Source of the DNA: UBA2991 sp965221735
Lineage (GTDB): Bacteria > Chloroflexota > Dehalococcoidia > Tepidiformales > Tepidiformaceae
Assembly: GCA_965221735.1 (NCBI GenBank)
Contig: OZ244910.1
Span: 372,001 to 436,000 of the forward strand
DNA length: 64,000 nucleotides
Direction of reading: 5' to 3'
Each line of letters starts with the position of its first letter. Positions within the stretch are counted from its first letter, which is position 1. The translations under genes were made by a program, and so were the position numbers. Positions 29,281-37,173 of this stretch are shown piece after piece. A model generated the notes under the pieces. That model had not been told where the DNA came from. It saw nothing but the letters and a program-made list of their open reading frames with translations, and did no database searches.

Positions 29281-29654
29281 CCGAGGCTCACGCTTTCCGT
29301 ACCTTCCGTTTCGCCTTGCGTACCTCTTTCTGGCAGCGAACCTTCATCGTGGCGGGCCTCCTCGCGCTCGTCGGTGTCCTCGCCCTCGGAAGCGCGACGC
29401 CCGGCCTTGCGGCCCACTCGCCCGCCCCCGGGAACGCGGCCCCTGCCGGTAACGCCTCCCAGGCGCCTGTCACCCCCACGGCCACGAACGCCCCCGCCCA
29501 GGAGGGCGAAGAAGAGCCCGCCGAGGCCGACCCGCAGTACGCCGAGCGCGACACGAGCACCGACAGCACGTGGATCATCCTCGCGGTCGTGATGATGATC
29601 GTCTTCACCGTGCTCGGGTTCGCGCTGGCGGGTCTGGGCCTGAGCGCCGAGTAG
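29277..29654 (+). CDS. Small membrane protein, 125 aa, unknown function
   Basis: TTG start at 29277 overlapping the previous stop. The N-terminal hydrophobic segment (about residues 20-42, FIVAGLLALVGVLALG) may be a signal peptide or anchor. A Pro/Ala/Asn/Thr and then Glu-rich extracellular stretch follows (about 45-95). A second hydrophobic segment (about 98-120) ends the protein with GLGLSAE. Likely a two-span or cleaved single-span surface protein. No family recognised. Confidence 0.65.
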   Translation: MTEAHAFRTFRFALRTSFWQRTFIVAGLLALVGVLALGSATPGLAAHSPAPGNAAPAGNASQAPVTPTATNAPAQEGEEEPAEADPQYAERDTSTDSTWIILAVVMMIVFTVLGFALAGLGLSAE

Positions 29655-29677
29655 GCGGCCCCTTCCCCTCTTCGCGG

Positions 29678-31414
29678 TTACTCGTCCCCGTGGAGCGATT
29701 CGCCCCGGTGCAGGCGCGCCGCGATGTCGAACGTCTGCAGCCGTGACCGCACCGTCGGTGAGTGGGCGGTGAGGAAGCGCGCGACTCCCGTCAGGATGTG
29801 GTCGCCCTCCGGCTTCCCGGCGAAGTGCTGGTACTGGCGCACGCCGGCTTCGTAGATCTGGAACTCGTGGAAGCCCGAGTCCTCCCGCAGCAGCGCCTGG
29901 CCCAGCACCTCGACGACCTGCTCGCGCCAGCCCGCGCCGAGCAGGTCCGCCACGATGCGCGCTGTCTCGTCGACCTGCCCCTGCACGTCGAAGGCGGGCA
30001 GGAGGGCATCCGGGAGGATGGGGTCGCCCGAGAGGGCGGGATGGGGCTGCTTTGGCACGTTCAGGAACCGCTCCAGGTACACCGACATCGCCCCGTCGAA
30101 GATGCCCCGCGCGAGCAGCTTCGAGGGCGAGCGCCGCATCGCCTGGTCGACCGCGTTCGCGTAGGTGAAGGAGTGGTGCACCGTGTCCCAGTCCCCGAAC
30201 TCGTTGGAGATGTGGAAGTGCAGCGCGCGCCGGGCGGCCGCGTACGCCACCGTCGCGGAGAGCTCCTCCAGCGGCGCCCCCTCGCGGACCAGCGCCAGCA
30301 TGCGTTCCAGCGTCTCGTCCGGTTCGCCGTCGAGGATCTGCTCGGCCAGCTCGCGATGGCCGCGCCAGTTGCGCTGCCGCCCGTCGCCGGCCGCGATCGC
30401 GTCGTCGAGCTGGCGGTGCACGTCCTCGAGCAGCGCCGCCAGGTCCACGGGATGCCTCCAGCTTGAGCTCTCCTCCATGCGGCGCGCGCCCGTAAGGCCC
30501 GGCACGATCGAGGGGAGCACCTCTTCGGCGTGCCCCCAGCCGATGTGGTCCAGCAGTTCGAACGCCTTGTTGGCGAAGTCGAGCGTGTGCCCCGTGTCCA
30601 GGAAGAGGTGGTCGGTGCAGGCCGCGAACACCATCTCCGTGATGGCGGCCCTCGGCAGGTCGAGGTGGATGGCGGAACGGAGCGTGCGCTCCGCCGCCTG
30701 CGTCGAGCGCGTCTCCACGAACCGGCGGAACCACTCGAGGTAGCGCGCCGGATCGCGCAGCTCCGTCTCCAGCGGCGCCAGGTCGAAGTTCGGCGGCTGG
30801 TTCGCCGTCGAGCGCGCCACATGCACGACCCCGTGGAAGGTCGCGACCGGCCGGTCCTCCTCCTGCAGCACCGGCAGGACGTTCGCCATGGCCGTCAGGA
30901 TCGAGAGCCCCGTGCTCCAGCCGCTTGCGCGGTTGCGCACCCCGAAGAGCGCCGCCTCGCGCAGCACGTCGTTGGTCGCCCCGAGCTCGTTCAGCCCGAT
31001 GACGCTCTTCGCCAGCACGAGCGAGAGCTGTCCCTCCAGCCCTTCCCGTAGCTTCGTCTCCCAGTGGCTGCGCCGGTCCGACTCGATCGGCCGCGGGTCC
31101 ACGAACACGTCGCCGTCTCGGGTCTCGATGTGGAAGGCGGGCACGTCGTCGGCGAACGGGTCGAGCGTGCAGCCGCCGGAGAGGTCGAACTTGGCGTGGT
31201 GCCAGTGGCAGGTCAGGATGCCGTCGCGGACGGCGCCCCGGCGCAGCGGGAAGCCCATGTGGGGGCAGCGGTTATCGAGGGCGTAGAGCCGCCCCTCGTC
31301 GTGGACGACGAGGATCGTGCGTCCCTCGGCCGAGACGACCTTCATCCCCTCGCGCTCGATCTCCTCGAGCGACCCCGCGCGGACGAGCGTCCCCTGCTCC
31401 GAAATCGTCGTCAT
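29678..31414 (-). CDS. Rieske [2Fe-2S] ferredoxin domain fused to a large His-rich domain
   Basis: 578 aa. Residues 8-108 are a Rieske domain with cluster ligands Cys50-x-His52 and Cys69-x2-His72 (CPHMG, CHWHH). Residues 110-578 are a helical domain of unknown function, not the alpha subunit of ring-hydroxylating oxygenases (no 2-His-1-carboxylate D/E-x-x-H-x4-H motif seen). It carries clustered histidines: FHGVVHVA, DTGHTLDFANKAF, DHIGWGH, ALHFHISNEFGDWDTVHH. These could hold a metal fed electrons by the Rieske centre. Ribosome site GGGAGGTG. It stands alone, downstream of the FIST gene. Confidence 0.85.
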   Translation of the reverse strand: MTTISEQGTLVRAGSLEEIEREGMKVVSAEGRTILVVHDEGRLYALDNRCPHMGFPLRRGAVRDGILTCHWHHAKFDLSGGCTLDPFADDVPAFHIETRDGDVFVDPRPIESDRRSHWETKLREGLEGQLSLVLAKSVIGLNELGATNDVLREAALFGVRNRASGWSTGLSILTAMANVLPVLQEEDRPVATFHGVVHVARSTANQPPNFDLAPLETELRDPARYLEWFRRFVETRSTQAAERTLRSAIHLDLPRAAITEMVFAACTDHLFLDTGHTLDFANKAFELLDHIGWGHAEEVLPSIVPGLTGARRMEESSSWRHPVDLAALLEDVHRQLDDAIAAGDGRQRNWRGHRELAEQILDGEPDETLERMLALVREGAPLEELSATVAYAAARRALHFHISNEFGDWDTVHHSFTYANAVDQAMRRSPSKLLARGIFDGAMSVYLERFLNVPKQPHPALSGDPILPDALLPAFDVQGQVDETARIVADLLGAGWREQVVEVLGQALLREDSGFHEFQIYEAGVRQYQHFAGKPEGDHILTGVARFLTAHSPTVRSRLQTFDIAARLHRGESLHGDE

Positions 31415-31510
31415 GGCGGCACCTCCCGCAGGCGTGTCTCCAGTATGCGCTGTGGAGGATGAGGACCGCGACGCCTGCGACGCGACCGGCGTGCCGGTGC
31501 AGGCAGTCAG

Positions 31511-32671
31511 CTAGCTCGCGGGGTCTTCCCCTACCGGCACGAACAGCGCCAGGCTGGCCGTGAACCCGTGTACGAAGGGCGTGCCGCCCACCGGCCCGAT
31601 CTCCCCGTTGCAGAACAGCCCCGCGATGGGCACCTCGCCGAGCCGGTCCGCCACCGCGGCCGCGTCGTGGTCGGGCTCGCCGAACATGCCCTGGCCGCGG
31701 CCGTTGCACGCGCAGAGCAGCCCCCCGGCCGCCTCCCCCGCCATCGCCTTCCGGGCCTGGTCGAGGAGCGTGTTCAACTCCTCCGTCGCCGCTTCCGCGT
31801 CGCGAAGCTGGAACTGGAGCGTCTGGCCGATTCGCACGTAGTCGTTGATGGCGATCGCTCCCCGCTCGCGGTCGACGCCGAGCAGGTTGCGGATGAGGAA
31901 GTCGCCCCTCCCGAGGTCGTCGGCGTACTCATCCATCGCGACCCCCGCCAGCAGGTTGCGTCCCGCCCGTTCCTGCATCTCCGTTGGCAGGTCCTTGAGC
32001 GTCTCCATGAGCACGTCCAGGGCCGGGCGCCCGCCGATGCCGAGCACGACGTTCCGCTCCGCCTCGGTGATCGTCCATGACTCACCGATGGGCGCCGCCC
32101 CCTGCGAGACGACCGGATGGATCGTCCAGCGCCCGCCCACCGCCAGCAGCAGCGCGCCTCCCGGAGCAAGATTGCCGCCCTCGAACAGGTAGGCGCTGCG
32201 CCCGCCCGGGAAGGCCGAGGCCATCCCCCCGAGGATGGGCGTCCCCGGGTACTGCTCGGCCAGCGCCGCCACGAGGGTCTCCGTGTTGATGCTGAAGGGG
32301 TCGGAGAGGAGCACCCAGGCGTTCACCTCGTCCGGCGGGAGGAGGCGCTCCGCCAGCGGCGTCTCAGAGTCGAGGTCTTCCTGGCTGACCCGCTTCAGGG
32401 TCAGGTCGGCTCCCGGCAGGGCGAGCGACATGACCGTGATGCCCGGCCGTCCCTCGATCTCGCGGCCGGTCGTGATGACCGCCTGTCCCGAGCACCCGAG
32501 CAGCACGCGCGGCCCCAGCCGCTCGTGGATCGCCCCCACGATCTCGGGATAGCGCTCCGAATGGTGGTAGCTGGCGAACAGGAAGACGACGTCCGAGTCC
32601 GAGCGCACGCCGTGCAGGGCCTGGTCGACAGCCACCTGCCACTCCGCCGACGTGCTCGCTCCCGTATCCAT
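31511..32671 (-). CDS. FIST-domain sensory protein
   Basis: 386 aa made only of FIST_N (about residues 20-210) and FIST_C (about 220-375), a ligand-sensing module thought to bind small molecules such as amino acids. Typical parts are LLGCSGQAVI, GGMASAFPGG, CNGRGQGMFG, LFCNGEIGPVGG and FVHGFTASL. No kinase or cyclase output domain is attached, so it would act through a partner. Ribosome site GGAGGGG 3-4 bases before the ATG. The Rieske fusion gene follows 96 bases downstream on the same strand. Confidence 0.9.
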   Translation of the reverse strand: MDTGASTSAEWQVAVDQALHGVRSDSDVVFLFASYHHSERYPEIVGAIHERLGPRVLLGCSGQAVITTGREIEGRPGITVMSLALPGADLTLKRVSQEDLDSETPLAERLLPPDEVNAWVLLSDPFSINTETLVAALAEQYPGTPILGGMASAFPGGRSAYLFEGGNLAPGGALLLAVGGRWTIHPVVSQGAAPIGESWTITEAERNVVLGIGGRPALDVLMETLKDLPTEMQERAGRNLLAGVAMDEYADDLGRGDFLIRNLLGVDRERGAIAINDYVRIGQTLQFQLRDAEAATEELNTLLDQARKAMAGEAAGGLLCACNGRGQGMFGEPDHDAAAVADRLGEVPIAGLFCNGEIGPVGGTPFVHGFTASLALFVPVGEDPAS

Positions 32672-32772
32672 GTCCCCTCCCCTGCGCGCCGCATGGTACG
32701 GGACGCACACGGCGGTTGGGGGAGGCGGGAGCACAAGGAGTGGGCCGGTAGAATCCCGCGCGGGAGGCGCTC

Positions 32773-33459
32773 ATGGCGGCTGACGGCGACCCCGGTCTCT
32801 TCGAATCGATCTACTCCATGCGGGCGCTCCGGCGCTTCCGTCCCGACCCCATCCCCGACGAGGTGCTGTTCCAGCTCTTCGATGCGGCCATCCGCGCCCC
32901 CTCGGGCCAGAACGCCCAGGACTGGCGCTTCATCGTCATCACCGACCCCGCGGTGAAGAAGAAGATGCAGGGCTGGGCCGAGATCGGCTGGAGCCGCTAC
33001 CAGCCCGACCTCTCCGCCCACCCCGAGAAGATCGACGACCTCCCGCGCACGCAGCGGCTCACCCTCCGCAGCGTCCAGCACCTGGTCGACAACCTGCACG
33101 AGGCGCCCGCCGTCATCGCCGTGCTCGGCCTCAAGGGGCGGCACTCGACCCCCGGCGGCAGCACCTTCCCCGCGGTTCAGAACCTGCTCCTCGCGGCCCG
33201 CGGACTGGGCCTCGGCAGCTCCGTCTTCAACCTGCCCATGCGCGGCGGCGACGAGCTCCGCGACCTGCTCGACATCCCCGAGAACAACCAGCTCTACTGC
33301 CTCCTGCCCATCGGCTACCCGACCGACCGGCACGGCCCGCTGCGCCGCAAGCCCGTGAAAGCGGTCGTCTACCGCGAGCGCTTCGGCGAGACATGGCCCT
33401 TCGCCGAGGAGCAACCCGACGAGGGCTGGCAGGCCCGCTGGCTGGGAGGAGACGCATGA
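32773..33459 (+). CDS. Nitroreductase-family flavoprotein
   Basis: 228 aa FMN enzyme. SMRALRRFRPDPIP and RAPSGQNAQDWRFIVI at the N-terminus match the FMN-binding start of nitroreductases; AARGLGLGSSVF and LLPIGYPTDRHGPLRRKP match the C-terminal part. The substrate may be a nitro compound, quinone, enone or iodotyrosine-like molecule. SD GGGAGGCGC upstream. The stop overlaps the BKACE start (ATGA), so these two enzymes are made together. Confidence 0.92.
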   Translation: MAADGDPGLFESIYSMRALRRFRPDPIPDEVLFQLFDAAIRAPSGQNAQDWRFIVITDPAVKKKMQGWAEIGWSRYQPDLSAHPEKIDDLPRTQRLTLRSVQHLVDNLHEAPAVIAVLGLKGRHSTPGGSTFPAVQNLLLAARGLGLGSSVFNLPMRGGDELRDLLDIPENNQLYCLLPIGYPTDRHGPLRRKPVKAVVYRERFGETWPFAEEQPDEGWQARWLGGDA

Positions 33460-34355
33460 CCAACCCCGACCTGGCCGACGCCGTCATCATCGAAGCCGCG
33501 ATCAACGGCGCGACCCCAAAGTCCCGCAACGCGACCGTGCCACGCACCCCCGCCGAGGTCGCCGAGGACGGGCTGCGCTGCCTGGAAGCGGGGGCGGCCA
33601 TCGTCCACAACCACAACGACGAGCCCGTCGTCGGCGACGCCCCCGAGCACGACCCCGCCCCGTATCTCGAGGCCTGGAACGTCATCCTCGCCGAGCGCCC
33701 CGACGCCCTCCTCTACCCCACCATGCCGAGCGGCGGTCCCCACACCAACTTCGAGCGCCGCTACGCCCACATCCCCGCCCTCGCCGAGGCGGGCGTGCTC
33801 CGCATCGGGCTCGTCGACCCCGGCTCCGTGAACGTCGGCGGCCGCGGCCCCGACGGTCGCGCCGCCGACATCGAGGCGACCTACCTGAACACCTTCCGCG
33901 ACGCCCGCAAGATGTTCGACACCTGTCACCGGCACAACCTCGGGCCGTCCATCTCCATCTTCGAGCCGGGCTTCCTGCGCGTGGCGCTGGCCGAGCACGA
34001 GGCTGGCACCCTGCCGCCCGGTTCGCTGGTCAAGTTCTACTTCGGCAGCGAGCGCACGCTCTCGGGACTCCCGCCCACGCCCGCCGGCCTCGAGGCCTAT
34101 CTCGACATGCTCTCCGGCACGGGCCTGCCCTGGTCCGTCGCCGTCCGCGCCGGCGACGTAACTGCCTGCGGCATGTCCGCGCTCGCCATCTCGCGTGGCG
34201 GCCACGTGCGCATCGGCCTCGAGGACTACGCCGGTCCGGGCGAGCCCTCGAATCTCGAGCTCCTGCAGGCCCTCCTCGAGGTCATCGAGCAAGCCGGCAA
34301 ACGCCCCGCCACCCCCGACGAGGCCGCCGCTATCCTCGGGATCCCCGCTCGCTAG
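33456..34355 (+). CDS. Beta-keto acid cleavage enzyme (BKACE, DUF849)
   Basis: 299 aa TIM-barrel zinc enzyme that cleaves a beta-keto acid with acetyl-CoA. Start IIEAAINGATPKSRN; Zn ligands expected in AAIVHNHNDE (family form is VHIHVRD-like, here HNHND). Further motifs: YPTMPSGGPHTNF, SISIFEPGF, KFYFGSE and GGHVRIGLED. The substrate-binding residues differ enough that specificity cannot be guessed. Coupled to the nitroreductase by ATGA, SD GGGAGGAG. Ends convergent with and 4 bases into the PPOX gene. Confidence 0.9.
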   Translation: MTNPDLADAVIIEAAINGATPKSRNATVPRTPAEVAEDGLRCLEAGAAIVHNHNDEPVVGDAPEHDPAPYLEAWNVILAERPDALLYPTMPSGGPHTNFERRYAHIPALAEAGVLRIGLVDPGSVNVGGRGPDGRAADIEATYLNTFRDARKMFDTCHRHNLGPSISIFEPGFLRVALAEHEAGTLPPGSLVKFYFGSERTLSGLPPTPAGLEAYLDMLSGTGLPWSVAVRAGDVTACGMSALAISRGGHVRIGLEDYAGPGEPSNLELLQALLEVIEQAGKRPATPDEAAAILGIPAR

Positions 34356-34813
34356 TCGAAGTCGACCGTGTAGCGCTCGTGGCCCAGCCCCAGCACGACC
34401 GTGATGCGCGTCGGCGCGATGCGATACAGGTTTCCGATCTTGGTGAAGTAGTTGGAGAGCCAGTTCTTCGCGATGAGCACGTTGAAGTAGCCCTCGTAGC
34501 GGGGGTCGTCCGGGTCGATGCGCTCGGCCGTCCCCTCGACCGTCACCCGGTCGAACGCGGGCCAGTCGTAGCCCAGCACGTCGCGGTTGTCGATGAGGAA
34601 CGCCACCTCGGGGACGGACTCGGTGTCTCGGGTGTGCTGTGACTCGGTCACGCTCCCGTAGATGACCTCGCCTTCCTCCGTCAGGTGGAACAGCACGAAG
34701 GCGGGGTAGGGCGTGCCGTCGTCCGCATGGATGGTCGCGAGCGTTCCCCCGAACTGGGAGTCGGCGACCCGGCAGGCTTCCTTCAGGATCTCTTCGGGAG
34801 AGAGCTCGCTCAT
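34352..34813 (-). CDS. Pyridoxamine 5'-phosphate oxidase-like split-barrel protein
   Basis: 153 aa FMN/F420-binding split barrel. GTLATIHADDGTPYPAFV, EVAFLIDN, RVTVEGTAERI and the C-terminal GNLYRIAPTRI match the heme-utilisation/PPOX group. Probably binds flavin or F420; reaction unknown. The ATG follows the HNH gene stop with no base between, so the two form an operon. Confidence 0.85.
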   Translation of the reverse strand: MSELSPEEILKEACRVADSQFGGTLATIHADDGTPYPAFVLFHLTEEGEVIYGSVTESQHTRDTESVPEVAFLIDNRDVLGYDWPAFDRVTVEGTAERIDPDDPRYEGYFNVLIAKNWLSNYFTKIGNLYRIAPTRITVVLGLGHERYTVDFD

Positions 34814-35341
34814 CTAGACGGCAGCCTTCGCCGTCTCCGCGCCGGGGATGAACTTGCCCCAGTCCTGGTAGCGGCGGAGGTACTGGAGGTAACCGTGGTA
34901 GATGGGCACGCGGGGCTCGGAGGGCGGTGTGCGCAGGCGCATGCGCGCCTCGCTCGGCGTGCGCCCCGCCTTGCGGTGATTGCACGGCTTGCAGGCGCTC
35001 ACAAGGTTGTCCCAGCTGTGCGTCCCCCCGCGGTAGCGGGGCACCACGTGGTCGAGGGTGAGGTCCTTGCCCGCGCGGCCGCAGTAGGCGCAGGCCCAGC
35101 CGTCGCGCGCGAACACCTCGCGCCGGGAGAGGCGCAGCTTCGGGCGCGGCCGGCGCACGTAGTACACCATGCGGATGACCGAGGGCAGGGCGAAGTGCCG
35201 GTTCGCACTGTGCATGACCCCCTTTGCCGTCTCGATCACCTCGGCCTTGCCCCGCAGCACGAGGACGAGGGCGCGGCGCACGTTGCACACGTTCAGCGGC
35301 TCGTAGTTCTGGTTGAGAACAAGAGCGAGCGAGCCACTCAT
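34814..35341 (-). CDS. HNH endonuclease family protein
   Basis: 175 aa. Residues 1-70 are the N-terminal region common to this group (LVLNQNYEPLNVCNVRRAL). The HNH zinc-finger nuclease core is CAYCGRAGKDLTLDHVVP then CKPCNHRK: two CxxC pairs and the DH catalytic motif. This type is a conserved housekeeping gene in Actinobacteria and Chloroflexota, not an obvious mobile homing enzyme. A GGAGG lies 10 bases before the ATG; TACCAT lies further upstream. Divergent from trxA. Confidence 0.9.
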   Translation of the reverse strand: MSGSLALVLNQNYEPLNVCNVRRALVLVLRGKAEVIETAKGVMHSANRHFALPSVIRMVYYVRRPRPKLRLSRREVFARDGWACAYCGRAGKDLTLDHVVPRYRGGTHSWDNLVSACKPCNHRKAGRTPSEARMRLRTPPSEPRVPIYHGYLQYLRRYQDWGKFIPGAETAKAAV

Positions 35342-35430
35342 GGGGGGCGACCTCCGCGGGATGGTAGCAAGCGCCCCCGAGCGCGGCAATTTGGGAAAGC
35401 CGCGGTCGCGCCTGCGAGCGCTCCGGGTGG

Positions 35431-35436
35431 TACGCT
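35431..35436 (+). promoter_or_regulatory. -10 box, probable trxA promoter
   Basis: TACGCT about 113 bases before the trxA ATG. The -35 is not convincing. Predicted leader includes the palindrome at 35519-35532. Confidence 0.35.
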
Positions 35437-35518
35437 TGAAGGTGTTCTCCGAACGCCGGCGGCGAGAAGGCCTGGCGGGCTTCGGCGGACCAGAACAAGA
35501 GCCTTTTGGTAGCAATGA

Positions 35519-35532
35519 GCCGGCATGCCGGC
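35519..35532. promoter_or_regulatory. Perfect 14-bp palindrome before the trxA ribosome site
   Basis: GCCGGCATGCCGGC, ending 4 bases before AGGAGCAGGA. It has no loop, so it is more like a protein-binding site than an RNA hairpin. Confidence 0.4.
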
Positions 35533-35549
35533 AAAGGAGCAGGAACGAG

Positions 35550-35876
35550 ATGGCAGCAACCCCCGAGGTGACGGACGCGACGTTCGACGCAGACGTGATG
35601 AAGAGCGATCTGCCCGTGCTGGTGGACTTCTGGGCGCCGTGGTGCGGCCCCTGCCGCATGGTGGCCCCGATCGTCGAGGAGCTCGGCGAGGAGTACGCCG
35701 GGCGCGTCAGCTTCTACAAGATGAACACCGACGAGAACCCCGCCATCCCCTCCCAGTACGGCATCCGCAGCATCCCCTCGCTCCTCATCTTCAAGAGCGG
35801 CGAGCTGAAGGGCACCATCGTGGGCTTCCGGCCCAAGAGCGACCTCAAGAAGCGCCTCGAGGAGGCGATCGCCTAG
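35550..35876 (+). CDS. trxA: Thioredoxin
   Basis: 108 aa single-domain thioredoxin; reduces protein disulfides. Active site WCGPC (Cys32, Cys35), conserved cis-proline in RSIPSLLIF, and DFWAPWCGPC typical of TrxA. AGGA ribosome site 6 bases upstream of the ATG. The reductase gene follows 34 bases later, making a complete thioredoxin system. Confidence 0.97.
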   Translation: MAATPEVTDATFDADVMKSDLPVLVDFWAPWCGPCRMVAPIVEELGEEYAGRVSFYKMNTDENPAIPSQYGIRSIPSLLIFKSGELKGTIVGFRPKSDLKKRLEEAIA

Positions 35877-35910
35877 CGAGAGCGCAGCGCAGGCGCATGG
35901 TGGCCCCGGC

Positions 35911-36861
35911 ATGAGCGCGGAGAGGCCCGAAACGTACGACATCGCCGTCATCGGCGCCGGTGGCGCCGGCCTGACCGCCGCGCTCTACGGCGCGCGCGCC
36001 CGCAGGCGCACCGTCGTCTTCGAGCGCCTCATGACCGGCGGCCAGATCGCGACCACCGAGCTCGTTGAGAACTACCCCGGCTTTCCCCAGGGTATCAACG
36101 GCGCCGACTTCGCCATGAACCTCGTCCAGCAGGTCGAGCGCTTCGGCGCCGAGCTGCGCTACGAGGACGTGCGGTCGATCGAGCCCCGCCCCGGCGCTCC
36201 CTTCCGCATCGAGACGAGCGAAGGCGCGTACGAGGCCCACGCCGTCATCGCGACCGCCGGCGCCGACTACAACAAGCTAGGCGTCCCCGGCGAGGACGAG
36301 TTCATCGGGCGCGGCGTGAGCTACTGCGCCACCTGCGATGCCGCCTTCTTCCAGAACCAGGAGGCGGTCGTGGTCGGCGGCGGGGACGCCGCCTTCGACG
36401 AGGCGCTCTTCACGGCCCGACACGTGAGCAAGGTCTGGCTCGTCCACCGGCGCGACACGTTCCGGGCGAGCGCCCTCCTGCAGGAGCGCGTCTTCGCCAA
36501 CCCCAAGATCGAGATCATCCGCAACACGGTCGTCGACCGCATCGTCGGATCGGACGGCGTCGAGGGGGCGGAGCTTCGAAACGTGCAGACCGGCGAGGTC
36601 CGCACGCTTCCCGTCAGCGCCGTCTTCATCTTCATCGGCCAGACGCCCAACAGCCACTTGCTCAAGGGTTTGGTCGAGCTCGACGAAGGCGGCCATGCCC
36701 GGGTCGACCTGCGCATGCGCACCACCGTTCCGGGCCTGTTCGTCGCCGGCGACCTGCGTGTCGAAGCCGCCCGGCAGCTGGTCAGCGCCTGCGGCGACGG
36801 CGCCACCGCCGCCCTGGCCGCCGAGGCCTACCTCGCCGAGGCGGGCATCGGCGAGGGCTAG
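35911..36861 (+). CDS. trxB: Thioredoxin reductase
   Basis: 316 aa low-molecular-weight NADPH-dependent flavoprotein that reduces TrxA. FAD motif VIGAGGAGLTAALYGARA, redox centre CATC (Cys139, Cys142), NADPH motif VVGGGDAAFDEALF and the C-terminal GLFVAGDLR. Here the NADPH loop has GGGDAAF in place of the usual GGGDSA. Follows trxA by 34 bases; probably one transcript with trxA and the FmdB-like gene. Confidence 0.95.
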   Translation: MSAERPETYDIAVIGAGGAGLTAALYGARARRRTVVFERLMTGGQIATTELVENYPGFPQGINGADFAMNLVQQVERFGAELRYEDVRSIEPRPGAPFRIETSEGAYEAHAVIATAGADYNKLGVPGEDEFIGRGVSYCATCDAAFFQNQEAVVVGGGDAAFDEALFTARHVSKVWLVHRRDTFRASALLQERVFANPKIEIIRNTVVDRIVGSDGVEGAELRNVQTGEVRTLPVSAVFIFIGQTPNSHLLKGLVELDEGGHARVDLRMRTTVPGLFVAGDLRVEAARQLVSACGDGATAALAAEAYLAEAGIGEG

Positions 36862-36873
36862 CGGGAGGTCTGG

Positions 36874-37173
36874 ATGCCGCTGTACGAGTTTGCCTGCGAT
36901 GTCTGCGGCGCCCGCGAAGAGGTCTTCCGCCAGCGCATGACGAGCGACGTCGAGCCACCGCCCTGCCCCGTCTGCCCCGAGGACGCCGGGCACGCGATGC
37001 GGCGCGTCATGAGCGGCTTCGCCCATCACCTCAGCTTCGCCACCAAGGTGGCCGAAGCCGAGGCCACCTACGGCGCCGAGGTCGACGCCGCGATGGGCCC
37101 CGAGCCCGACATCGGCAAGTTCGCCCGCCAGTACGACGAAGCCGCGAAGGATCTCCCTCCGGGCGAGAGCTAG
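36874..37173 (+). CDS. FmdB-family zinc-ribbon protein
   Basis: 99 aa. Start MPLYEFACDVCGAREEVF with CxxC, second pair CPVC. Small putative regulatory zinc ribbon. The C-terminal 55 residues are variable. 12 bases after trxB, so probably in the thioredoxin operon. Stop overlaps the convergent esterase gene by 4 bases. Confidence 0.88.
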   Translation: MPLYEFACDVCGAREEVFRQRMTSDVEPPPCPVCPEDAGHAMRRVMSGFAHHLSFATKVAEAEATYGAEVDAAMGPEPDIGKFARQYDEAAKDLPPGES

